Below are positions 6,041 to 8,928 of a stretch of DNA of 8,928 bases, piece after piece (position 1 is the first letter of the stretch; each line of letters opens with the position of its first letter). The stretch lies in NCBI GenBank assembly GCA_964639665.1, contig CAZXEU010000164.1, positions 1 through 8,928 of the forward strand, given 5' to 3'. The notes under the pieces were generated by a model. The model was not told the DNA's origin, did not search any database, and was given only the letters and a program-made list of their open reading frames with translations. This DNA is from CAZXEU01 sp964639665 (GTDB lineage Bacteria > Bacteroidota > Rhodothermia > Rhodothermales > Bin80). The translations under genes and the position numbers were made by a program.

Positions 6041-8721
6041 ACCAAAGCGAAGGCCTTCGAATACGGAAATTCAATCCGGGGACGTTTCAGTCTGACCAGG
6101 AAGTTATCGAGCAGTTCGTGGTTCGAAATCACGAACTAGATACTGTACTCGATATCCTTCGAAGCAATGTCGTGTCGCCATCGTGCCAACACACCTTGGT
6201 CGTCGCCCCCCGCGGCCGGGGAAAAACCATGCTCCTGGCTCGCACGGCAGCGGAATTGCGCGTTAACGATGAGTTATCCGCCGTTCTAATGCCAGTCCGA
6301 TTCATGGAAGAGAGCCAGGAGATCTTCAATATGGCCGACTTCTGGCTCGAAACCCTGTTCCATCTTGCCAGAGGATGCGAGCGATCGAAACCCGAATTGG
6401 CACGGGAATTGCGTAACAGGCATGCCGCCTTAAGTGGGCTCTGGCATAATCCTGCACTGGAAGAGCATGCTAGAATCGCTGTCCTGGACGCAGCAGATCG
6501 CCTAGGCCGCAGGCTTGTACTTATGATCGAGAACCTTCAGGCGCTTTACAAAGACGCGGGCAAGGATTTCGGCTGGAAGCTTCGAAAGGTAATGCAGACC
6601 GAGCCCCAGATTGTGCTTGTGGGCTCAGCCACCAGCTACTTCGAAGGACTGGATGACCCGGGGCAACCATTTTTCGAACTATTCCGAATTATCGACCTGA
6701 ACCCTTTGAATACCGATGAATGCCGATGTCTTTGGGCCGTTGTCAGCGGCGATAGCGTGGGCGGGCGCGAGATGCGCCCGCTTGAAATCCTCACAGGGGG
6801 AAGTCCGCGGCTCCTGGTAATTGTGGCGGGTTTTGCCCGGCACAAATCTATGCGCCGGCTTCTGGAAGAGCTGGTGCTCCTGATCGATGATCATACGGAG
6901 TACTTTCGCGGACATCTCGAAGCCCTCGGCAAGACCGAGCGGCGTGTGTATCTGGCTGTGATTGACCTCTGGCAATTGTCGACGCCCAGTGAGATCAGTA
7001 TCCGGGCGCGTATGGACATAAGAAAGGTCTCTACGATGCTAGGAAGGCTGGTCGAACGGGGGGCAGTAGTTGTGGACGGCAGCGGCCGGAAACGGAAGTA
7101 CGCTGCGGCCGAGCGGCTCTACAGCATCTATTACAAACTGCGACGCGACCGAGATGAAGCGACCGTTGTGCAAAACCTGATCCGCTTTATGGCGGTGTTC
7201 TACAACGAAGCAGAACAGAAGGAAGCGTTCTCCGCACTGATTGCAGAGGCGGCTGATTCAATAGCCATTCGGGCCGGCCTCGACAGAGCCGTGGCCGAGA
7301 GTCCGGAAATCGCCGCCGTCCTTAACGGAACGTATCCTCCCGGGATTGAGCGTAGCCCTGATTCGAATGCGCCGGTCAAGGGGGGGCAACCTCTCTTGGA
7401 ATCAATGGCAGCCTTCCGGAAAGGCGATTTCGAGAGAGTAATCAGGCTCGTAGATCAAGCGCTGCTTACTCAGAGTCCTGATCCCTCTCAATTGCGGGAA
7501 TCGTATATATCGTGGGCATTGCTCATGAAAGCAACCGCGCAGCAAAAATTGGGCATCCTGGATTCCTCTTTGTCATCCATAGAAGAAGTCATCGACCGAT
7601 TCGGTACCGCAGAAGACCCGGAATTGCAGGAGTGGGTTGCTCGGGCCCTGATAACCAAAGGTGATCTGCTGCGTGCTCAGGGCAACCCGGATTCCGCTTT
7701 GTCAGCCTTCGAAGAAGTCATCGACCGCTTTGATACCACAGAAAATCAGGAATTGCAATGGTCGGTCGCTCAGGCGCTTATAGACAAAGGAAAGGTACTA
7801 CAGGACCAGGGAAATCTGGAGCCCGCCTTGGCAGCCTTCGAAGAAGTCGTCGACCGATTTGGTTCCGCAGAGGCACCCATTCTAAAGGCTCGGGTGTCCT
7901 CCGCACTTGCCTTCAAAGCTGGCGCTCTAGCTTTGTCCAATAGGCTCACTGCATCGGTATCGGCTTTTGAAAAGAGTATTGAGATAATCGACGCTGTAGA
8001 ACCATCGAAGTTGCCGGCCTACATGGCCTTACCGCTGCGGGAGATGGTTGCTACGATACTGATGTTTAAGGGTACCGTGCAACAGGTTCATGGCAATCTG
8101 GATGCCGCTTTGTCAGCTTTCGAAGAGGTCGTCGAGCGCTTCGGCACCGCTGAAGACCCGGAATTGCAAGAGCAGAGCGTTAAGGCATTAATCAGCAAGA
8201 CCCAACTACAAACCAAGAAGGGAAACGTCAAAGATGCACTCAATACATACAACGAGCTCGAGCGGCGGCTCCGCGAGCTCAACGTGCAGGAAAAAGTTGA
8301 GCTAACGTGGGACACAATGCGTGTGGGAACGCAGACGCTACTAGCTCACGGAGATCCTTATGCCGCTGTTGACTCATTCCGATCGTTGTACGCTGTGTTT
8401 GATCCCGATAACGAAACAATGACGCGGGAGGTCTTGAGCCTCTTGATCGATCTTATCGCGGCGGGCGTGGCTACGAATGTTATGCTTGAGATAATCTCTA
8501 GCGATGATCTCCGTGAGGCCGCTTTGCGCCCAGTTATCGTAGCCCTGCGACTGGAGGCTGGTGAAATGGTTCGCGCTCCAGGCGAGGTTCTCGAGGTTGC
8601 CGCTGACTTGCGTGAGGACATTAGGAAAGCTAGATATTCATCTGGTTTGACGAATAGAGAAGCATCTGATCACAAGCATGCGACGATGCAAGCACAGCCT
8701 GTTCCAGGTAATAATTCATAA
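6037..8721 (+). CDS. STAND-like P-loop ATPase with C-terminal TPR repeats
   Basis: An 894-residue protein, presumably cytoplasmic. The lead-in KFNPGTFQSD (11-20) and FVVRNHEL (27-34) precede Walker A APRGRGKT (57-64). Walker B is LVLMIENLQ (160-168), with Glu165-Asn166 in place of the usual Asp-Glu/Asp. A sensor-like strand is IVLVGSATS (192-200), and LTGGSPRLL (252-260) is a STAND-type GxP motif. Residues about 297-370 look like a winged helix ending ERLYSIYYKLRR. A linker leads to seven TPR-like units from residue 463 to 771, then a helical tail with EVLEVAADLRED. I recognise this layout and its ENL Walker B as a widespread bacterial family often annotated only as TPR protein. I know of no assigned function. 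By analogy with STAND proteins the TPR part may sense a ligand and the ATPase may switch or oligomerise. No effector domain is visible. The stop is TAA at 8719-8721. Confidence 0.82.
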   Translation: MNQSEGLRIRKFNPGTFQSDQEVIEQFVVRNHELDTVLDILRSNVVSPSCQHTLVVAPRGRGKTMLLARTAAELRVNDELSAVLMPVRFMEESQEIFNMADFWLETLFHLARGCERSKPELARELRNRHAALSGLWHNPALEEHARIAVLDAADRLGRRLVLMIENLQALYKDAGKDFGWKLRKVMQTEPQIVLVGSATSYFEGLDDPGQPFFELFRIIDLNPLNTDECRCLWAVVSGDSVGGREMRPLEILTGGSPRLLVIVAGFARHKSMRRLLEELVLLIDDHTEYFRGHLEALGKTERRVYLAVIDLWQLSTPSEISIRARMDIRKVSTMLGRLVERGAVVVDGSGRKRKYAAAERLYSIYYKLRRDRDEATVVQNLIRFMAVFYNEAEQKEAFSALIAEAADSIAIRAGLDRAVAESPEIAAVLNGTYPPGIERSPDSNAPVKGGQPLLESMAAFRKGDFERVIRLVDQALLTQSPDPSQLRESYISWALLMKATAQQKLGILDSSLSSIEEVIDRFGTAEDPELQEWVARALITKGDLLRAQGNPDSALSAFEEVIDRFDTTENQELQWSVAQALIDKGKVLQDQGNLEPALAAFEEVVDRFGSAEAPILKARVSSALAFKAGALALSNRLTASVSAFEKSIEIIDAVEPSKLPAYMALPLREMVATILMFKGTVQQVHGNLDAALSAFEEVVERFGTAEDPELQEQSVKALISKTQLQTKKGNVKDALNTYNELERRLRELNVQEKVELTWDTMRVGTQTLLAHGDPYAAVDSFRSLYAVFDPDNETMTREVLSLLIDLIAAGVATNVMLEIISSDDLREAALRPVIVALRLEAGEMVRAPGEVLEVAADLREDIRKARYSSGLTNREASDHKHATMQAQPVPGNNS
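7423..8349 (+). repeat. Seven tandem TPR-like coding units, mostly 129 bp
   Basis: Units begin at 7423, 7552, 7681, 7810, 7939, 8092 and 8221. Six are exactly 129 bp (43 residues). The unit at 7939 is 153 bp (51 residues) and diverged. The consensus reads roughly GNxDxALSAFEEVxDRFGTAEDPELQ, a TPR variant about nine residues longer than the standard 34. Some copies share exact DNA: GAAGAAGTCATCGACCG at offset 30 of units 2 and 3, and GAAGACCCGGAATTGCA at offset 60 of units 2 and 6. This indicates internal duplication. Confidence 0.8.
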
Positions 8722-8771
8722 TTGCGGCCACAATTCAAAGCCTCTGGGCGGGGCCCGAATAGAGCCACATT

Positions 8772-8786
8772 GCCCGAATTTCGGGC
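8772..8786. repeat. GCCCGAA-T-TTCGGGC palindrome
   Basis: Seven bases on each side of one central T are perfectly complementary. As RNA it would fold as a 5- or 6-bp stem. GCCCGAAT also occurs directly at 8753-8760, so the left arm is duplicated 19 bases upstream. Confidence 0.5.
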
Positions 8787-8810
8787 CAGTGATCAACGTC
8801 AATATAGATT

Positions 8811-8897
8811 GAGGCCGACGACAATTAAAATTGGATTAAGAGAGGCCGAGCTTCGAGGCGGAGCAGCGAGCTGCGGAGCCTCGAAGCTCGAGGCCGA
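8811..8897. repeat. Three direct copies of GAGGCCGA
   Basis: Exact copies lie at 8811-8818, 8842-8849 and 8890-8897. The second and third bracket the long inverted repeat, overlapping its outermost bases. The bracketing could mark a defined element or a binding-site cluster. Confidence 0.5.
8847..8890. repeat. Perfect 13-bp inverted repeat enclosing a second hairpin
   Basis: CGAGCTTCGAGGC (8847-8859) is the exact reverse complement of GCCTCGAAGCTCG (8878-8890). Inside, GCAG (8863-8866) pairs with CTGC (8871-8874) around CGAG. The two stems are separated by GGA opposite GGA, which would give G-A and G-G mismatches. A T6 run starts 12 bases after the stem. That is too far for a textbook intrinsic terminator, so termination is possible but not assured. 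A REP-like repeated element is the main alternative. Confidence 0.7.
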
Positions 8898-8928
8898 AGG
8901 AATTTTTTCCGGGCCCTTTCCACAGTGC

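Larger units (their letters stand above)
8722..8928. other. Non-coding tail with dense inverted and direct repeats
   Basis: No open frame of interest follows the TPR gene to the window end. The 207 bases contain AATTG/CAATT (8720-8735), GCCCGAA/TTCGGGC (8772-8786), CAATT/AATTG (8822-8833), a long GC-rich inverted repeat (8847-8890), three GAGGCCGA copies, two GGGCCC sites (8751, 8911) and a T6 run (8903-8908). Such density suggests a structured RNA, a repeated intergenic element or the edge of a mobile element. Confidence 0.6.

Noticed and set aside
4223..8842. Shared GATTAAGAG at 4223-4231 and 8834-8842 as possible attachment repeats flanking the operon
   Set aside because: A 9-base match between an approximately 600-base and an approximately 200-base region is expected about once in two tries by chance, and the match does not extend.
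8722..8928. Retron or CRISPR element in the structured tail
   Set aside because: No reverse transcriptase or cas gene is in the window, and the repeats lack regular spacing or spacers.

Overview
The window looks like chromosomal DNA from a moderately GC-rich bacterium. The closest guess is the Rhodothermota/Balneolota/Bacteroidota side of the tree. The main reason is the large coiled-coil protein at the left edge, which resembles DUF4175-type proteins common in those groups. Most genes also lack a clear Shine-Dalgarno sequence. The lineage is an inference and no marker gene is present to settle it.

Left part (1-4167), housekeeping-like and tightly packed. First comes the 3' portion of a very large DUF4175-like protein that is open at the window edge. 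Next is a small reverse-strand DCC-family (DUF393) thiol-disulfide oxidoreductase-like gene. Its 3' end overlaps the end of the DUF4175-like gene, and its start lies 6 bases from the start of the following gene. That gene encodes a full-length ChrA-type chromate transporter with two CHR half-domains.

Middle gap (4168-4795): about 630 bases with no credible gene, several inverted repeats, and an AT-rich end. The end carries a near-consensus sigma70 promoter (TTGACA, 17 bases, TATATT) with two CAACA-N4-TGTTG dyads laid over its -35 box and spacer. This looks like a repressor-controlled promoter.

Right part (4796-8721): a two-gene operon joined by an ATGA overlap. Gene 1 (414 aa) is a P-loop ATPase of the AAA/STAND type with a probable C-terminal winged helix. 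Gene 2 (894 aa) has another P-loop ATPase domain, a winged-helix region and seven tandem TPR-like units, mostly 43 residues long. I recognise the gene 2 architecture as a widespread but, to my knowledge, functionally uncharacterised family. The ATPase-plus-TPR layout recalls STAND sensor proteins, but neither gene shows a recognisable effector domain. This module is the best candidate for an undescribed system.

Tail (8722-8928): no gene. It holds a perfect 13-bp inverted repeat around a second small hairpin, three copies of GAGGCCGA, a GCCCGAA/TTCGGGC palindrome and a T6 run. This is either a repeated chromosomal element or a non-canonical operon end. The operon and its flanks look lower in GC than the left genes, consistent with an accessory insertion.
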